The notes: generated by a model from the sequence alone, not told the origin. A DNA stretch of 64,000 bases from Streptomyces tirandamycinicus (GCF_003097515.1 NZ_CP029188.1:3350501-3414500), one strand, 5' to 3'; counted from the stretch's first letter, positions 44,505-53,751 are shown. A program made the numbers and translations.

Positions 44505-45418
44505 CCTCCACGACCGGCACGGCTCAGCACCCGGACGTGTCCGAGATCGCCGACCTCACCGAAGGCCTCCTCCCACCGACCCGCCAGGCGGCCGTGAGGA
44601 AGCATCTCGAGGGCTGCGAGCTGTGCTCCGACGTTCGCGCCTCACTGGATGAGATCCGCGGCCTGCTCGGCACCCTGCCCGGCCCCCAGCGCATGCCCGC
44701 CGACATCGTCGGCCGCATCGATGCGGCTCTGGCTGCCGAGGCACTGCTCGACGCCACCGCGCCCGACAGCGCACCGGCCGATGTTTCACGTGAAACATCG
44801 GTCATCGCCCGGCGGGCGGAGTCCTCCCCCTCCGGTCGCCCCCCAGGGCACGCTGCCGCGACCACCGGACCGGGCCGCCTCTCTTCGGCCCGTCGGCGGC
44901 GACGCGTCACCGTCGTGACAGCCGCGTTCGGCGCTGCCGCCGCAGGCGTCACCGTGCTGCTTCTGCAGACCTCGGCGGGCACAAGCGGCGACACATCCGA
45001 GATGAAGACGGACACTGCCGCAAGCGCTCCGACAGGCGGCCATGAGATCACGGCGGCCACGCTGCAGGCACGGGTGAACTCGCTTCTGACCTCCGAGAGG
45101 ACGCCGAAAGACTCCGGGAGCTGGACGGTGACCGGCCCTCGAGTGGAGAAGAACAGCTCCGTCGGCGCGGAAGCCACACCCCTGCGCTCAGCGGCCGTCA
45201 CGGTGCCTGCCTGCATCCAGAGGAGCACAGGCCGCACCGAGGCGGCGATCGCCGTCGATCAGGGCACGTTCGAGGGCAACCAGGCCTTTCTGGTGGTGCT
45301 GCCGCACGCCGAGGACGACTCCCGGGTGCAGGCCTACGTCGTAGCGGCGGCATGCGTGGACACAGCACCCGCGGGCAAGGGGGAGCTACTGCTCACCCAT
45401 GCCTACCCTCGCTCCTGA
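44501..45418 (+). CDS. Membrane anti-sigma factor for SigM
   Basis: A 305-residue protein with an N-terminal zinc-finger-type anti-sigma domain, including His35-x3-Cys39-x2-Cys42 (HLEGCELC), then a Pro/Ser-rich linker, one membrane helix (about residues 130-155, VTVVTAAFGAAAAGVTVLLL) and an extracytoplasmic domain of about 150 residues. It should hold SigM inactive at the membrane until a signal releases it. The GTG at 44501 overlaps the sigM stop. A parS site lies within the linker coding sequence, read as DVSRETS, so a ParB site is carried in an unconstrained part of the protein. Confidence 0.9.
   Translation: MTSTTGTAQHPDVSEIADLTEGLLPPTRQAAVRKHLEGCELCSDVRASLDEIRGLLGTLPGPQRMPADIVGRIDAALAAEALLDATAPDSAPADVSRETSVIARRAESSPSGRPPGHAAATTGPGRLSSARRRRRVTVVTAAFGAAAAGVTVLLLQTSAGTSGDTSEMKTDTAASAPTGGHEITAATLQARVNSLLTSERTPKDSGSWTVTGPRVEKNSSVGAEATPLRSAAVTVPACIQRSTGRTEAAIAVDQGTFEGNQAFLVVLPHAEDDSRVQAYVVAAACVDTAPAGKGELLLTHAYPRS
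44778..44801. promoter_or_regulatory. parS site within the anti-sigma-factor gene
   Basis: The core GTTTCACGTGAAAC (44783-44796) is the centre of a 24-bp perfect palindrome. It is inside the coding region, in the linker between the anti-sigma domain and the membrane helix. Confidence 0.95.
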
Positions 45419-45447
45419 GAACAGCCTCCGTGCCGCTCCGCGACTGC

Positions 45448-45474
45448 GGGAATGCATGCCCCGTAGGATCCGTT
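45448..45474 (+). promoter_or_regulatory. SigR-type promoter of trxBA
   Basis: GGGAAT (45448-45453), an 18-base spacer and GTT (45472-45474) match the Streptomyces SigR consensus GGAAT-N18-GTT. SigR is the thiol-oxidative-stress sigma factor and trxBA is a classic target. The start codon of trxB is about 70 bases downstream. Confidence 0.85.
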
Positions 45475-45543
45475 GGGTGGGGTGAGAGTCGTTGACCGGC
45501 CCCATGAGGCAGTAGGCAGTCTGCAGAGACGAGGAAGAAACCC

Positions 45544-46506
45544 GTGAGCGACGTCCGTAACGTGATCATCATCGGCTCCGGGCCGGCCGGCTACACGGCC
45601 GCGCTGTACACCGCGCGCGCGTCGCTGAACCCGCTGGTGTTCGAGGGCGCCGTCACCGCTGGTGGCGCCCTGATGAACACCACCGACGTGGAGAACTTCC
45701 CCGGCTTCCGCGACGGGATCATGGGCCCGGATCTCATGGACAATATGCGGGCGCAGGCGGAGCGGTTCGGCGCCGAACTGGTCCCGGACGATGTCGTCGC
45801 CGTCGATCTGGCCGGAGAGATCAAGACGGTCACGGACACGGCGGGCACAGTGCACCGCGCCAAGGCGATCATCGTCGCCACCGGCTCGCAGCACCGGAAG
45901 CTCGGTCTGCCGAACGAGGACACCCTCTCGGGGCGCGGCGTCTCGTGGTGCGCCACCTGTGACGGCTTCTTCTTCAAGGACCAGGACATCGCGGTCGTCG
46001 GCGGCGGTGACACCGCCATGGAGGAAGCCACCTTCCTCTCCCGCTTCGCCAGGTCCGTCACCGTCGTCCATCGCCGCGACAGCCTCCGTGCCTCCAAGGC
46101 CATGCAGGAGCGCGCCTTCGCCGACCCGAAGATCAAGTTCGCATGGGACAGCGAGGTCGCCGCGATCCACGGGGACCAGAAGCTCACCGGCCTGACCCTG
46201 CGAAACACCAAGACCTGCGAGAGCAGCGAGCTGGCCGTCACCGGACTGTTCATCGCCGTCGGCCACGACCCGCGCACCGAGCTGTTCAAGGGCCAGCTGG
46301 AGCTGGACGAGGAGGGCTACCTGAAGGTGGACGCTCCGTCGACGCGCACCAGCCTCGCCGGCGTCTTCGGTGCCGGTGATGTCGTCGACCACACATACCG
46401 GCAGGCCATCACCGCTGCCGGCACCGGATGCTCCGCCGCCCTGGACGCCGAGCGCTTCCTCGCCGCCCTCGCGGATGAGGAGAAGTCCGCAGCAGCGGCC
46501 GTCTGA
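45544..46506 (+). CDS. trxB: Thioredoxin reductase
   Basis: A 320-residue low-Mr thioredoxin reductase that reduces thioredoxin with NADPH through FAD. The FAD-binding motif [13 protein letters not shown] is at the N terminus. The redox pair is Cys136-Ala-Thr-Cys139 (WCATCDG). The NADPH motif [10 protein letters not shown] and the C-terminal [16 protein letters not shown] complete the fold. The GTG at 45544 has a GAGGAAG site. It is followed by trxA 46 bases later, and a SigR promoter lies upstream, so the pair responds to disulfide stress. Confidence 0.97.
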   Translation: MSDVRNVIIIGSGPAGYTAALYTARASLNPLVFEGAVTAGGALMNTTDVENFPGFRDGIMGPDLMDNMRAQAERFGAELVPDDVVAVDLAGEIKTVTDTAGTVHRAKAIIVATGSQHRKLGLPNEDTLSGRGVSWCATCDGFFFKDQDIAVVGGGDTAMEEATFLSRFARSVTVVHRRDSLRASKAMQERAFADPKIKFAWDSEVAAIHGDQKLTGLTLRNTKTCESSELAVTGLFIAVGHDPRTELFKGQLELDEEGYLKVDAPSTRTSLAGVFGAGDVVDHTYRQAITAAGTGCSAALDAERFLAALADEEKSAAAAV

Positions 46507-46552
46507 CCTCATCTCGCCTCTCCACCCCAACCCGTACGTTAAGGAGTCCACC

Positions 46553-46894
46553 GTGGCCCTCAAGACCGTGACCGATGCGACCTTCGAAGAGGAAGTCCTC
46601 AAGAGCGACAAGCCTGTGCTGGTCGACTTCTGGGCCGAGTGGTGCGGTCCGTGCCGCCAGATCGCCCCTTCTCTGGAGGCCATCGCCGCCGAGCACGGCG
46701 AGAAGCTCGAGGTCGTCAAGCTCAACATCGACGAGAACCCGGCCACGGCCGCGAAGTACGGCGTCATGTCCATCCCGACGCTGAACGTCTACCAGAACGG
46801 CGAGGTCGCCCAGACCATCGTCGGCGCCAAGCCGAAGGCCATGCTCGTCCGTGAGCTCGACGCCTTCCTCAGCGACGAGGTCGCCAAGTCCTGA
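46553..46894 (+). CDS. trxA: Thioredoxin
   Basis: A 113-residue thioredoxin with the active site Trp30-Cys31-Gly-Pro-Cys34 and the cis-proline loop [12 protein letters not shown]. It reduces protein disulfides in the cytoplasm and is recharged by TrxB from the same transcript. The GTG at 46553 has an AAGGAG site 6 bases upstream; the longer frame reaching back into trxB is ignored. A parS site and a long terminator follow within 60 bases of the stop. Confidence 0.97.
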   Translation: MALKTVTDATFEEEVLKSDKPVLVDFWAEWCGPCRQIAPSLEAIAAEHGEKLEVVKLNIDENPATAAKYGVMSIPTLNVYQNGEVAQTIVGAKPKAMLVRELDAFLSDEVAKS

Positions 46895-46901
46895 CGCTCC
46901 A

Positions 46902-46917
46902 GGTTTCACGTGAAACA
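46902..46917. promoter_or_regulatory. parS site (ParB binding)
   Basis: Perfect core GTTTCACGTGAAAC at 46903-46916, 8 bases after the trxA stop and directly next to the terminator hairpin, at a convergent junction. Confidence 0.95.
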
Positions 46918-46953
46918 CGAATGGGGCCAACCCTCGCGGGTTGGCCCCATTCG
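46918..46953. terminator. Terminator after trxBA
   Basis: A perfect 16-bp stem (46918-46933 with 46938-46953) and a 4-base loop. It touches the parS site on its left and lies 30 bases before the convergent GNAT stop, so it may work in both directions. Confidence 0.88.
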
Positions 46954-46983
46954 GCTTCTCTGCCTCACCACGCTCCGGAACCC

Positions 46984-47601
46984 TTACAACGGCCGGAGAG
47001 CGGGCTCCTTCTGTACCGCGCCCAGAAGCCGGTCAAGGGCAAGCTCCACATCTTCCTTCCAGGAGAGCGTCGTGCGCAGCTCCAGTCTCAGCCGGGGATG
47101 GGTGGGGTGCGGGCGGACCGTCTTGAAGCCCACCGCAAGAAGATGGTCGGCCGGCAGCACACAGGCCGGCTCGGTCCACCGTGCGTCGCCGAACGCCTCG
47201 ATCGCCTTGAACCCTCGACGCAGCAAATCCTTGGCGACGGTCTGCACCATGACTCGCCCCAGCCCCTGCCCCTGGTATCCGGGGGTGATCCAGGCAGTCA
47301 TCAGCTGTACGGCATCGGGGGACACCGGGCTGGTGGGGAAGGCGGTCGAGCGGGGTACATACGCGGGCGGCGCGTAGAGCACAAAGCCGACGGGAACATC
47401 GTCGACGTAGACGACGCGGCCGCACGATCCCCACTCGAGCAGGACGGCCGAGATCCAGGCCTCCTTCTCAAGCTCTGGCTTGCCCGCCCTTACTGCTGCT
47501 TCTCCGCTGACTGGATCAAGCTCCCAGAAGACACAGGCCCGGCAGCGCTTGGGGAGGTCTGAAAGGTTGTCCAGCGTGAGCGGTACGAGCCGACGTCCCA
47601 T
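46984..47601 (-). CDS. GNAT-family N-acetyltransferase
   Basis: A 205-residue GNAT protein. The acetyl-CoA loop is in WITPGYQGQGLGRVMVQTVAK, and the GFKAIEAFGD strand follows. The N terminus (MGRRLVPLTLDNLSDLPKRCRACVFWEL) contains two cysteines close together. It is common beside parB in Streptomyces; the substrate is unknown. The ATG at 47601 has a GAGGAA site. A short frame upstream overlaps its first 112 bases. It is convergent with trxA. Confidence 0.88.
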   Translation of the reverse strand: MGRRLVPLTLDNLSDLPKRCRACVFWELDPVSGEAAVRAGKPELEKEAWISAVLLEWGSCGRVVYVDDVPVGFVLYAPPAYVPRSTAFPTSPVSPDAVQLMTAWITPGYQGQGLGRVMVQTVAKDLLRRGFKAIEAFGDARWTEPACVLPADHLLAVGFKTVRPHPTHPRLRLELRTTLSWKEDVELALDRLLGAVQKEPALRPL

Positions 47602-47747
47602 GACGGCTGTTCCTCACTTCCTTCGACTGCCGCGCCAAGAGCTGCGGACAGCGCGCTCCGCTCGCGGAGCAGGCTGCCGATGAATCCGCCGACCGCGCCA
47701 ATGCCCAGTCCGGCTGTCAGTAGGTGGCCGCGGCTCACCGATCGCAT
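47490..47747 (-). CDS. Possible small membrane protein overlapping the GNAT start
   Basis: A frame of 85 residues starts at an ATG with a good GGAAGG ribosome-binding site 6 bases upstream. The N-terminal half is protein-like: a basic start (MRSVSRG), a glycine-rich hydrophobic stretch (LLTAGLGIGAVGGFIGSLL) and RERSALSAALGAAVEG. The last third overlaps the GNAT gene in another frame and looks like a shadow. It may be a real single-helix protein, possibly translationally linked to the GNAT gene. I do not recognise a family. Confidence 0.4.
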   Translation of the reverse strand: MRSVSRGHLLTAGLGIGAVGGFIGSLLRERSALSAALGAAVEGSEEQPSWDVGSYRSRWTTFQTSPSAAGPVSSGSLIQSAEKQQ

Positions 47748-47899
47748 GGCTCGCCTTCCTCTGAGATGGGTCAAGGTGGATGCGCCGTACCAGAACGCAT
47801 CGTATCCACCCAGCGGGGACACGCCTACTGTGAGACGGCAAAGGGCGGATCGTGTCCGACCGCGGGACACGATCCGCCCTGAACGAGTGAAGCGAGGTC

Positions 47900-48976
47900 T
47901 CAGACCTGCTCGTCCTCCTCGGAGGATTCCTTCTCCATGACCCGCCCCTCACCCGGGGCGAGCGTGCCGAGGATGCGGTCGAGATCCTCTATCGAGGCGA
48001 ACTCGACGACGATCTTGCCCTTCTTCTGGCCGAGGTCGACCTTTACCCGGGTCTCGAAGCGGTCGGAGAGCCGGGATGCAAGATCCGTGAGCGCGGGGGA
48101 CAGCCGAGTGCCGGCTCGAGGCCCCTTGGACTTCGGTGCGCTCGTCGGACGTGACGCCAGCAGGGTCACGATCTCTTCCACCGCTCGCACCGAGAGGCCC
48201 TCCGCCACGATGCGGTGAGCCAGCCTGTCCTGCTCCTCGGAATCCTCCACCGAGAGCAGAGCTCTGGCGTGACCGGCGGACAGCACACCGGCCGCCACCC
48301 GGCGCTGCACCGGAGGAGAGAGACGGAGCAGACGCAGCGTGTTGGACACCTGAGGCCGTGAGCGTCCGATCCGGTCGGCCAGTTGGTCGTGGGTGCAGTT
48401 GAAGTCCTTGAGCAACTGGTCGTAGGCAGCTGCCTCTTCCAGTGGATTCAGCTGGGCCCGGTGAAGGTTCTCCAGGAGCGCGTCCAGAAGAAGCTTCTCG
48501 TCGTCGGTGGCACGCACGATCGCGGGGATGCGCTCAAGGCCCGCCTCCCGGCAGGCTCGCCAACGGCGCTCCCCCATGATGAGCTCGTACCGCTCCGGGC
48601 CCAGTTGCCGCACGACGACCGGCTGGAGAAGCCCCACCTCCCTGATGGAGGTCACCAACTCCGCCAGCGCGTCCTCGTCGAAAACCTCACGCGGTTGCCG
48701 GGGGTTGGGGGTGATGGCATCCAGCGGCACCTCGGCGAAGTGCGCACCGGCCGGCGACGTCGGCTCAGCAACAATCTCCGGCTCCGGTTCTGCCACACGC
48801 TGCTCGGGCGTGCGGGGCCCAGCGGGAAGCGTCGCAACCTTCGCGGCGGCCACACCGCGCTCCGTGGTCAGAACCGGGGATCCGGATGAGGCGTCGGAAG
48901 GGCCCGACTTCTCCTGCGGAGCTGCCGGGATCAGTGCACCGAGCCCACGCCCCAGACCTCTACGTCGCTCGCTCAC
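47900..48976 (-). CDS. parB: Chromosome partitioning protein ParB
   Basis: A 358-residue ParB that binds parS sites and spreads on DNA as a CTP-dependent clamp. It begins with the ParA-interacting motif [13 protein letters not shown]. The CTP-binding domain contains NPRQPR and [12 protein letters not shown], with [14 protein letters not shown]. The central HTH includes [22 protein letters not shown], and the C terminus dimerises ([16 protein letters not shown]). The start overlaps the parA stop by four bases (48973-48976), so translation is coupled. Nine parS sites are in this window. Confidence 0.98.
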   Translation of the reverse strand: MSERRRGLGRGLGALIPAAPQEKSGPSDASSGSPVLTTERGVAAAKVATLPAGPRTPEQRVAEPEPEIVAEPTSPAGAHFAEVPLDAITPNPRQPREVFDEDALAELVTSIREVGLLQPVVVRQLGPERYELIMGERRWRACREAGLERIPAIVRATDDEKLLLDALLENLHRAQLNPLEEAAAYDQLLKDFNCTHDQLADRIGRSRPQVSNTLRLLRLSPPVQRRVAAGVLSAGHARALLSVEDSEEQDRLAHRIVAEGLSVRAVEEIVTLLASRPTSAPKSKGPRAGTRLSPALTDLASRLSDRFETRVKVDLGQKKGKIVVEFASIEDLDRILGTLAPGEGRVMEKESSEEDEQV

Positions 48977-50049
48977 TGGATCCCCTCCGAAACACTCTGC
49001 TGGCTGTTCTGGCTGAGCGCATGTGCGGGATGGGCCTCATAGTGAATCCCCACACCGCGCAGCGCGATCTCACGGGCAGCCTCAAGATACGACAGTGAGC
49101 CGCTGGAACCCGGGTCGTAGGTGAGGACGGTCTGCCCATAGCTGGGCGCCTCGGAGATTCGGACGGACCGCGGAATGCTCGTTCGCAGTACCTCGTCCCC
49201 GAAGTGGCTGCGCACCTCCTCCGCAACCTGGGACGCGAGCCGGGTGCGACCGTCGTACATGGTGAGCAGGATCGTCGAGACATGGAGCGCGGGGTTGAGG
49301 TGTCCGCGTACCAGGTCGACGTTCCGCAGGAGCTGCCCCAGTCCCTCCAGCGCGTAGTACTCGCACTGGATGGGAATGAGCACCTCGGCACCCGCCACAA
49401 GCGCATTGACCGTCAGCAGACCGAGCGACGGCGGACAGTCGATCAGGATGTAGTCCAGCGGCTGCTCATACGCCTGGATCGCTCGCTGCAGTCTGCTCTC
49501 CCGTGCCACCAGAGACACCAGCTCGATCTCCGCGCCGGCGAGATCGATGGTGGCCGGGGCGCAGAAGAGCCCTTCGACGTCCGGGACCGGCTGGACCACA
49601 TCGGAGAGCGGCTTGCTCTCCACAAGGACGTCGTAGATCGAGGGCACTTCGGCATGATGGTCGATACCGAGGGCCGTGGACGCATTCCCCTGTGGATCAA
49701 GATCGACCACCAGGACGCGCGCCCCATGCAGGGCCAGCGAGGCAGCAAGGTTGACGGTTGTCGTCGTCTTGCCCACCCCGCCCTTCTGGTTGGCGACGAC
49801 GATGACACGCGTCTTCTCAGGTCGGGGAAGACCCTCACCGGCACGGCCCAGAGCCTCCACCGCCAGTTGGGCAGCACGTCCAATGGGGGTGTCGTCCATC
49901 GGCGGCGGTGTTTCACGTGAAACATCCTCCCCCGCGGACTCGGTACGGGGACCAGGGACCGGATCGGTCATCGGCCCCGCGATGTTGGCGTCGGACCGCA
50001 AGGATTCACTCTCCTCGACTTCAGGCTCGCGATGAAGAGAGCCTGCCAT
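48973..50049 (-). CDS. parA: Chromosome partitioning ATPase ParA
   Basis: A 358-residue ParA. The deviant Walker A is KGGVGKTTT, followed by [14 protein letters not shown] and the Walker B-like [11 protein letters not shown]. The N-terminal ~90 residues are polar and specific to Streptomyces. The start is uncertain: ATGs at 50049, 49971 and 49899 are all in frame and none has a strong ribosome-binding site. I use 50049, which keeps the N-terminal extension that I recall from other Streptomyces. One parS site (49909-49924) lies within the 5' part of the gene and another upstream (50198-50213), so ParB binding could feed back on expression. Confidence 0.93.
   Translation of the reverse strand: MAGSLHREPEVEESESLRSDANIAGPMTDPVPGPRTESAGEDVSRETPPPMDDTPIGRAAQLAVEALGRAGEGLPRPEKTRVIVVANQKGGVGKTTTTVNLAASLALHGARVLVVDLDPQGNASTALGIDHHAEVPSIYDVLVESKPLSDVVQPVPDVEGLFCAPATIDLAGAEIELVSLVARESRLQRAIQAYEQPLDYILIDCPPSLGLLTVNALVAGAEVLIPIQCEYYALEGLGQLLRNVDLVRGHLNPALHVSTILLTMYDGRTRLASQVAEEVRSHFGDEVLRTSIPRSVRISEAPSYGQTVLTYDPGSSGSLSYLEAAREIALRGVGIHYEAHPAHALSQNSQQSVSEGIQ
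49909..49924. promoter_or_regulatory. parS site within the 5' part of parA
   Basis: Perfect core GTTTCACGTGAAAC at 49910-49923. In the ParA frame it is read as DVSRET, the same residues as the parS site inside the anti-sigma gene. Confidence 0.95.
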
Positions 50050-50197
50050 GGTTTCGGGGTCCCGAACCAGCGAGGTCGGTGGTTCTGTGGAGAATTCCAC
50101 CTCTGTGGACAACTCCGTAACCCTCGCGAGGGGCTTGCGGTCCCGCGGCGCGGCAGCCGCACGGCCACGGCTGATGATTCCCTGCAGCAGTGAGCGA

Positions 50198-50213
50198 CGT
50201 TTCACGTGAAACA
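50198..50213. promoter_or_regulatory. parS site upstream of parA
   Basis: Perfect core GTTTCACGTGAAAC at 50199-50212, in the 260-base gap between rsmG and parA where the parAB promoters are expected. Confidence 0.95.
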
Positions 50214-50309
50214 CGATGCACACAACGCAAGGCCACGCCGTTACGACACTCCGAAATGCGTACGTACCGGGGACGCCGGTCCGAAATCGGACACCGGCGA
50301 TGGAGCAGT

Positions 50310-51026
50310 CTAGCGACGACGGCGGGCGCGACCGGCCCGGGCAGCCTTGGCCCTCTTGGCAGCGAATCGCACCCCGCCGGGGCTCTCCCCGACCTCCACG
50401 CGCACCACGGTGGACAAGGGGTCGACGATTCCCTGTCCGACCTGGAGCACCGAGGTCTCCACCACACCGAGCTTGCTCAGAGCCGCCCGGGCCCCGTCGA
50501 GCTCCTCCTGGGCGGTGTCGCCCTTGAGAGCGAGCATCTCCCCATAGGGGCGAAGCAGTGGCACTCCCCATCCGGCAAGCCGGTCCAGGGGTGCCACGGC
50601 CCGCGCGGTGACCACATGCACGGCAGGCAGCGTGCCGAGCATCTCCTCGGCCCGGCCGCGCACCACCGTGACATGGTCCAGACCCAGCAGCTCCACGACT
50701 TCCTGGAGAAAGTTCGTCCGACGCAGAAGCGGCTCCAGCAGGGTGATCTTGAGATCGGGCCGGACAAGAGCCAGTGGAATCCCCGGCAGTCCGGCGCCGG
50801 AACCCACATCGCACACCGTGACCTGCTCCGGGACGACCTCGGAGAGCACCGCACAGTTCAACAGATGCCGCTCCCACAACCGCGGCACCTCACGAGGGCC
50901 GATCAGACCGCGCTTGACTCCCGCATCCGCGAGCAGCTCCGCGTACCTGACCGCCTCGGGGAAGAACTCACCGAACACCGTCCGCGCCTCTTCTGGCGCC
51001 TGGGGAAGCTCTGCTGCCTCCGTCAC
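50310..51026 (-). CDS. rsmG: 16S rRNA 7-methylguanosine methyltransferase RsmG (GidB)
   Basis: A 238-residue SAM-dependent methyltransferase that modifies the 530 loop of 16S rRNA; its loss gives low-level streptomycin resistance and affects antibiotic production in Streptomyces. The SAM motif is CDVGSGAGLPGIPLAL; LWERHLLNCAVL and VTARAVAPLDRL are family signatures. The C terminus is very basic. I choose the GTG at 51026 because GGAAGGA lies just upstream; an ATG at 51050 is possible. It is on the same strand as jag, but a strong terminator separates them. Confidence 0.95.
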   Translation of the reverse strand: MTEAAELPQAPEEARTVFGEFFPEAVRYAELLADAGVKRGLIGPREVPRLWERHLLNCAVLSEVVPEQVTVCDVGSGAGLPGIPLALVRPDLKITLLEPLLRRTNFLQEVVELLGLDHVTVVRGRAEEMLGTLPAVHVVTARAVAPLDRLAGWGVPLLRPYGEMLALKGDTAQEELDGARAALSKLGVVETSVLQVGQGIVDPLSTVVRVEVGESPGGVRFAAKRAKAARAGRARRRR

Positions 51027-51085
51027 CGGAACCGTCCTTCCATACCGCACCGCGCTGTGGTGCCGAGTTACCAGGCTGACAAAAT

Positions 51086-51115
51086 TCGGCCCCGCCTGCG
51101 AACAGACGGGGCCGA
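51086..51115 (-). terminator. Rho-independent-type terminator after jag
   Basis: On the minus strand, TCGGCCCCGTCTG pairs with CAGGCGGGGCCGA (one G-T pair) around a TTCG tetraloop, followed by AATTTT. It lies 15 bases after the jag stop. It is the most classical terminator in the window. Confidence 0.9.
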
Positions 51116-51129
51116 CAGATGCTGTGAGA

Positions 51130-51642
51130 TCAGGCAGGGAGAACGACGACGAAGCGCTGCGGCTCCTCGCCCTCGGACTCGCTGCGCAGACCGGCGGCCG
51201 CGACCGCGTCGTGAACGACCTTCCGCTCGAACGGGGTCATGGGCTTCAGCTTCACGGGCCCGCCCGTGCTCTTGACCTCGGCCGCCGCCTTGGCCCCGAG
51301 CTCCGCGAGCTCGGCCCGCTTGTTGGCTCGGTAGCCCGCGATGTCCAGCATCAGGCGGCTGCGGTCCCCGGTCTCCCGGTGGACGGCCAGCCGGGTCAGC
51401 TCCTGGAGCGCCTCCAGCACCTCGCCCTCACGGCCCACGAGCTTCTGCAGGTCACGGCTGCCCGTGTCACTGATGATCGATACCGAGGCCCGGTCCGCCT
51501 CGACGTCCATGTCGATGTCGCCGTCGAGATCGGCGATGTCGAGCAGGCCCTCGAGGTAGTCAGCGGCGATCTCCCCCTCCTGCTCCAGGCGGGTCAGGGT
51601 GTCGCCACCCTCGGCGGCGGCGGAGGTGGTGCCTTCCGTCAC
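51130..51642 (-). CDS. jag: Jag/KhpB-type RNA-binding protein (KH and R3H domains)
   Basis: A 170-residue protein with a type II KH domain in the middle (IISDTGSRDLQKLVGREGEVLEALQ) and a C-terminal R3H domain (RLMLDIAGYRANKRAEL, then MTPFERKVVHDAVAA). It lacks the N-terminal Jag domain of Firmicutes. It probably binds RNA and may work with the KhpA partner encoded elsewhere; its conserved place behind yidC suggests a role linked to membrane-protein biogenesis. The GTG start at 51642 is 14 bases after the yidC stop, so they are co-transcribed. Confidence 0.93.
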   Translation of the reverse strand: MTEGTTSAAAEGGDTLTRLEQEGEIAADYLEGLLDIADLDGDIDMDVEADRASVSIISDTGSRDLQKLVGREGEVLEALQELTRLAVHRETGDRSRLMLDIAGYRANKRAELAELGAKAAAEVKSTGGPVKLKPMTPFERKVVHDAVAAAGLRSESEGEEPQRFVVVLPA

Positions 51643-51656
51643 GGATGGACTCCTTC

Positions 51657-52895
51657 TTACTTCTTGGACGAGGGGTGCTTGGGCCGCTGCGAGCCCTTGC
51701 GCTGTCCGGACTTGGCTTGACGGGGAGAACCGGGGGATGTGTTCCCCGCCGGCTTGGGAACACTGTCCGTGGGCTCGGCCTGCTTCTCCAGCGAAGGCTT
51801 GGCCGCACCGGTCTGGTGAGCGCCGCCCGACTGGCGCTGGGCCTTGCTCTGGCGCTTGGGCTGCTGGCGGCGCCCCGCGGCAGCACCCTCGGCGTCCACC
51901 GTGACCGTGTCGCCCTTGACCACGGAGCCGTCCGCCTGAGCGGCGAAGCCCGCCTTGGCCAGCCCCGCGACGAACCGCCGCTCGTTCTCGTTGCGGTCGG
52001 CGCCCTTGGCGACGATGGCCTGGACGACCATGCGCCTGCGGCGTCCGCGAACCTCACCGTGGGCCGTGACGCTCTTCAGCAGGCGCTGCAGGTAGTTGTC
52101 CTGGGCCTTGGAGCCCGGGGTCGGGTTCTGGTTGATCACGTACATCTGCTGACCCATGGTCCACACGTTGGTGGTCAGCCAGTAGACGAGAACACCGACG
52201 GGGAAGTGGATGCCGGTCACGGCGAAGATGAGCGGGAAGATGTACATCAGCATCTTCTGCTGCTGCATGTACGGCGTCTTGACCGTGAGGTCGACGTTCT
52301 TCTGCATCAGCTGGCGCTGCGTGAAGAACTGCGACGCCGACATCAGGATGATCATGACCGCGGTGACGACGCGGACATCGGTCACGGACGCGCCCAGCGC
52401 CTCGGCCTTGTCGGCGTCCATGAACGTGGCTGCGATCGGGGCTCCGAAGATGCGGGCCTCACGTGCACTGTCCACCAGCTGCTGATTGAGGACACCGATG
52501 GTGTCACCCGAGGCGATCTTGCTCAGCACGTGGTACAGCGCGAAGAAGAACGGCGACTGCGCCAGGATCGGAAGGCACGAGGACAGCGGGTTGGTACCCG
52601 TGTCCTTGTACAGCTTCATCATCTCTTCGGACTGACGCTGGCGGTCGTTCTTGTAGCGCTCCTGGATCGCCTTCATCTTGGGCTGGAGCGCCTGCATGTT
52701 CCGCATCGACTTGATCTGCTTCACGAAGAGCGGGATCAGACAGATACGGATGACCACCACGAGGGACACGATGGACAGTCCCCATGCCCAGCCCGTGTCC
52801 GGGCCGAAGAGCGCCCCGTACAGCTTGTGGAACTGGACGATGATCCAGGAGACGGGTGTGGTGATAAAGCTGAAGAGACTGGCAATCGTGTCCAC
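51657..52895 (-). CDS. yidC: Membrane protein insertase YidC
   Basis: A 412-residue YidC/Oxa1/Alb3 protein that inserts and folds membrane proteins. The core has five membrane segments: about residues 10-30, 36-55, then the hairpin region with [42 protein letters not shown], and two more ending at [20 protein letters not shown]. The C-terminal ~130 residues are basic and disordered. The GTG at 52895 has an AAGGAG site. It starts 3 bases after the yidD stop, within the rpmH-rnpA-yidD-yidC-jag block. Confidence 0.97.
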   Translation of the reverse strand: MDTIASLFSFITTPVSWIIVQFHKLYGALFGPDTGWAWGLSIVSLVVVIRICLIPLFVKQIKSMRNMQALQPKMKAIQERYKNDRQRQSEEMMKLYKDTGTNPLSSCLPILAQSPFFFALYHVLSKIASGDTIGVLNQQLVDSAREARIFGAPIAATFMDADKAEALGASVTDVRVVTAVMIILMSASQFFTQRQLMQKNVDLTVKTPYMQQQKMLMYIFPLIFAVTGIHFPVGVLVYWLTTNVWTMGQQMYVINQNPTPGSKAQDNYLQRLLKSVTAHGEVRGRRRRMVVQAIVAKGADRNENERRFVAGLAKAGFAAQADGSVVKGDTVTVDAEGAAAGRRQQPKRQSKAQRQSGGAHQTGAAKPSLEKQAEPTDSVPKPAGNTSPGSPRQAKSGQRKGSQRPKHPSSKK

Positions 52896-52898
52896 TAA

Positions 52899-53225
52899 TC
52901 AGGCTCCTTGAGCATTGGGCGAGGTCTCTGCGGCCGGGCTGGTCTCAGGGGGGTGCCCGCCCTTGCCGCCGCGCAGGTGGTCGCGCAGCAGCTCGTGCCA
53001 ACGAGGTCGTTTACGGGGAGGGACATGGTCCACACCGCCGGGCGACCACGGATTGCACCGCAGGATGCGCCAGGCAGTCAGCGCCGTGCCCTTCACAGCG
53101 CCATGCCGGTCGATCGCGGTGTACCCGTAGTGGGAGCACGACGGGTAGTACCGGCAGACGGGTCCCAGCAGCGGGCTGATCGTCCACTGGTACAGCTTGA
53201 TCAGAGCCAGCAGCGGGTACTTCAT
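52899..53225 (-). CDS. yidD: YidD, membrane protein insertion factor
   Basis: A 108-residue YidD. The signature [29 protein letters not shown] with its clustered cysteines, and the following [28 protein letters not shown], match the family. It is thought to help YidC at the inner membrane face. The start overlaps the rnpA stop by four bases (53222-53225), so translation is coupled. The C-terminal 30 residues are polar and variable. Confidence 0.95.
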   Translation of the reverse strand: MKYPLLALIKLYQWTISPLLGPVCRYYPSCSHYGYTAIDRHGAVKGTALTAWRILRCNPWSPGGVDHVPPRKRPRWHELLRDHLRGGKGGHPPETSPAAETSPNAQGA

Positions 53226-53593
53226 CGCGCGCCCCTTCCCTGCAACCGCTGGAGAGCGGCGTCCAGGTCTCGGGCCAGCTGTGCATGATCGGCGTCACCC
53301 GCTCCGGGCAGCGCCCGTACGACCACCAGGCTACCGGGGGGAAGCTCGGACAGGCGTTCGCGCATCAGGTGGCGAAGTCTCCGCTTCACCCGGTTCCGCA
53401 CCACCGCACCACCCACCGCCTTGCTCACGACGAAACCCGCACGTGTCGGGGGAGCGCTCTCCCCAGACGCGTGCGGGTCCGTTGAACCGCTGCGAAGATG
53501 GACGACGAGAAGCGGGCGTCCGGCCCGGCGTCCCCGGCGTACCGCGGTCGCGAAGTCCTCGCGCCGCCTCAGCCGATTGTCGGTAGGCAGCAC
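53222..53593 (-). CDS. rnpA: Ribonuclease P protein component
   Basis: A 123-residue RnpA, the protein subunit that helps RNase P RNA trim tRNA 5' leaders. The RNR motif region is [19 protein letters not shown], preceded by [12 protein letters not shown]. The start is the GTG at 53593 ([14 protein letters not shown]), the family N terminus; the longer frame is antisense to rpmH and rejected. It lies 20 bases downstream of rpmH, the usual pairing. A short Pro/Ser-rich insertion before TRAGFVVSK is typical of Streptomyces. Confidence 0.96.
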   Translation of the reverse strand: MLPTDNRLRRREDFATAVRRGRRAGRPLLVVHLRSGSTDPHASGESAPPTRAGFVVSKAVGGAVVRNRVKRRLRHLMRERLSELPPGSLVVVRALPGAGDADHAQLARDLDAALQRLQGRGAR

Positions 53594-53613
53594 GTCATGA
53601 CCTGTGCTGCAGA

Positions 53614-53751
53614 TCAGGCGGACAGACGGGCGCGACCCTTGCTGCGGCGGGACGCGAGAATCGCGCGGCCGGCACGGGTGCGCATCCGCAGCCGGAAGCC
53701 GTGGGTCTTCGCGCGACGACGGTTGTTCGGCTGGAAGGTGCGCTTGCTCAC
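53614..53751 (-). CDS. rpmH: 50S ribosomal protein L34
   Basis: A 45-residue L34: it starts [19 protein letters not shown] and continues with [18 protein letters not shown]. It is very basic and complete. The start is a GTG at 53751 with GGAG 8 bases upstream. It is the first gene of the minus-strand block leading to jag and is transcribed divergently from dnaA, the classic rpmH-dnaA arrangement beside oriC. Confidence 0.98.
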   Translation of the reverse strand: MSKRTFQPNNRRRAKTHGFRLRMRTRAGRAILASRRSKGRARLSA

